5,410 nucleotides of DNA, from positions 1 through 5,410 of the forward strand of contig NZ_JBFNEO010000190.1 of the NCBI RefSeq assembly GCF_040797585.1, read 5' to 3'. This document shows positions 5,051 through 5,410 of this stretch, one piece after another. The position numbers were made by a program, and so were the translations under genes. Origin of the DNA: Clostridium_Z sp040797585 (GTDB lineage: Bacteria > Bacillota > Clostridia > Clostridiales > Clostridiaceae). The notes under the pieces were generated by a model that did no database searches, was not told where the DNA came from, and saw only the letters and a list, made by a program, of their open reading frames with translations. Position 1 is the stretch's first letter, and every line of letters starts with the position of its first letter.

Positions 5051-5410
5051 TTAGTTCTATGTATTTAAATCAGTAAGAGGGATATAAATTTATAATAAGT
5101 TAATTTATTTTGTCAGTTTAATAAGTATCTTAAAGCTAGAGGTTTTTAGATACTTAACTTTAGTATTTTGTAGTTCTAAATAATTAATTAAGGACATTTT
5201 AAGTTTTAATTGGCATAATAGTTAAATTAACTTCGTGTAATAGTTAGATTATCTAGTTAGAATTTATTGGGTTAAGGAGTTAATTAGTATATTATTAAAT
5301 AGCCTGTAAACTTATTGCAGTTTAAAGTTTAGTCTTAATGGTTCTAGTAATATATGAGCGAGTCTATTTTAATATTTAATTATAATAAAAAGTTAGGTTA
5401 GCATAAGACA
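5049..5410. other. Gene-free right end
   Basis: This stretch is very A+T rich, and I find no open frame of useful length with a ribosome binding site in either direction. One imperfect hairpin is noted separately. TAAGGAG at 5274-5280 resembles a ribosome binding site but no start codon follows at a workable distance. TATAAT at 5381-5386 has no matching -35. It is probably an intergenic region leading to a gene beyond the window. Confidence 0.6.
5122..5156 (+). other. Imperfect hairpin in the right intergenic region
   Basis: TAAGTATCT (5122-5130) pairs with AGATACTTA (5148-5156). Past a T-T mismatch, AAA (5132-5134) can also pair with TTT. The sequence after the stem is only loosely U-rich (ACTTTAGTATTTTG). 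It could be a weak terminator for a short transcript starting in or after repeat copy 3, or chance. Confidence 0.3.

Overview
The window looks like low-GC Firmicute DNA, most likely Clostridium or a close relative. The DNA is strongly A+T rich and uses ATA and AGA codons heavily. Both genes have AAGGAG-type ribosome binding sites 6 nt before ATG, and both encode long McpB-like chemoreceptors of the kind found in motile Clostridia and Bacilli. I cannot name the species.

Layout: 1-267 is an upstream region with a possible 3' end of another gene (3-86), a weak promoter-like site and a 14-bp inverted repeat. 268-2265 encodes a 665-residue methyl-accepting chemotaxis protein (MCP1), closed by a strong terminator. 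2316-2876 is an unusually long intergenic leader. It holds a candidate sigma-A promoter, two simple hairpins, and two head-to-tail copies of a 128-nt structured element, each ending in a terminator-like hairpin. 2877-4874 encodes a second 665-residue MCP (MCP2), again closed by its own terminator. A third, diverged copy of the structured element follows at 4924-5048. The last 362 nt hold no gene I can support.

The two MCPs are tandem paralogues that align end to end without a gap. By my hand count they are about 73% identical overall: about 65% over the membrane and sensor half and about 82% from the HAMP domain onward. This fits duplicated receptors that feed the same CheA/CheW array but have drifted in what they sense. 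Because each gene has its own terminator, they are probably separate transcription units. MCP1 has a plain leader, whereas MCP2 sits behind the double structured element, so the two are probably regulated differently.

The most interesting content is the three-copy structured element (2546-2673, 2674-2802, 4924-5048). It has a conserved, partly paired core followed by a terminator-like hairpin, and the third copy changes both hairpin arms together so that pairing is kept. It resembles a tandem riboswitch or attenuator ahead of a chemoreceptor gene, but I do not recognise it as any riboswitch class I know. A small mobile repeat (MITE-like) or a small-RNA family are the main alternatives.
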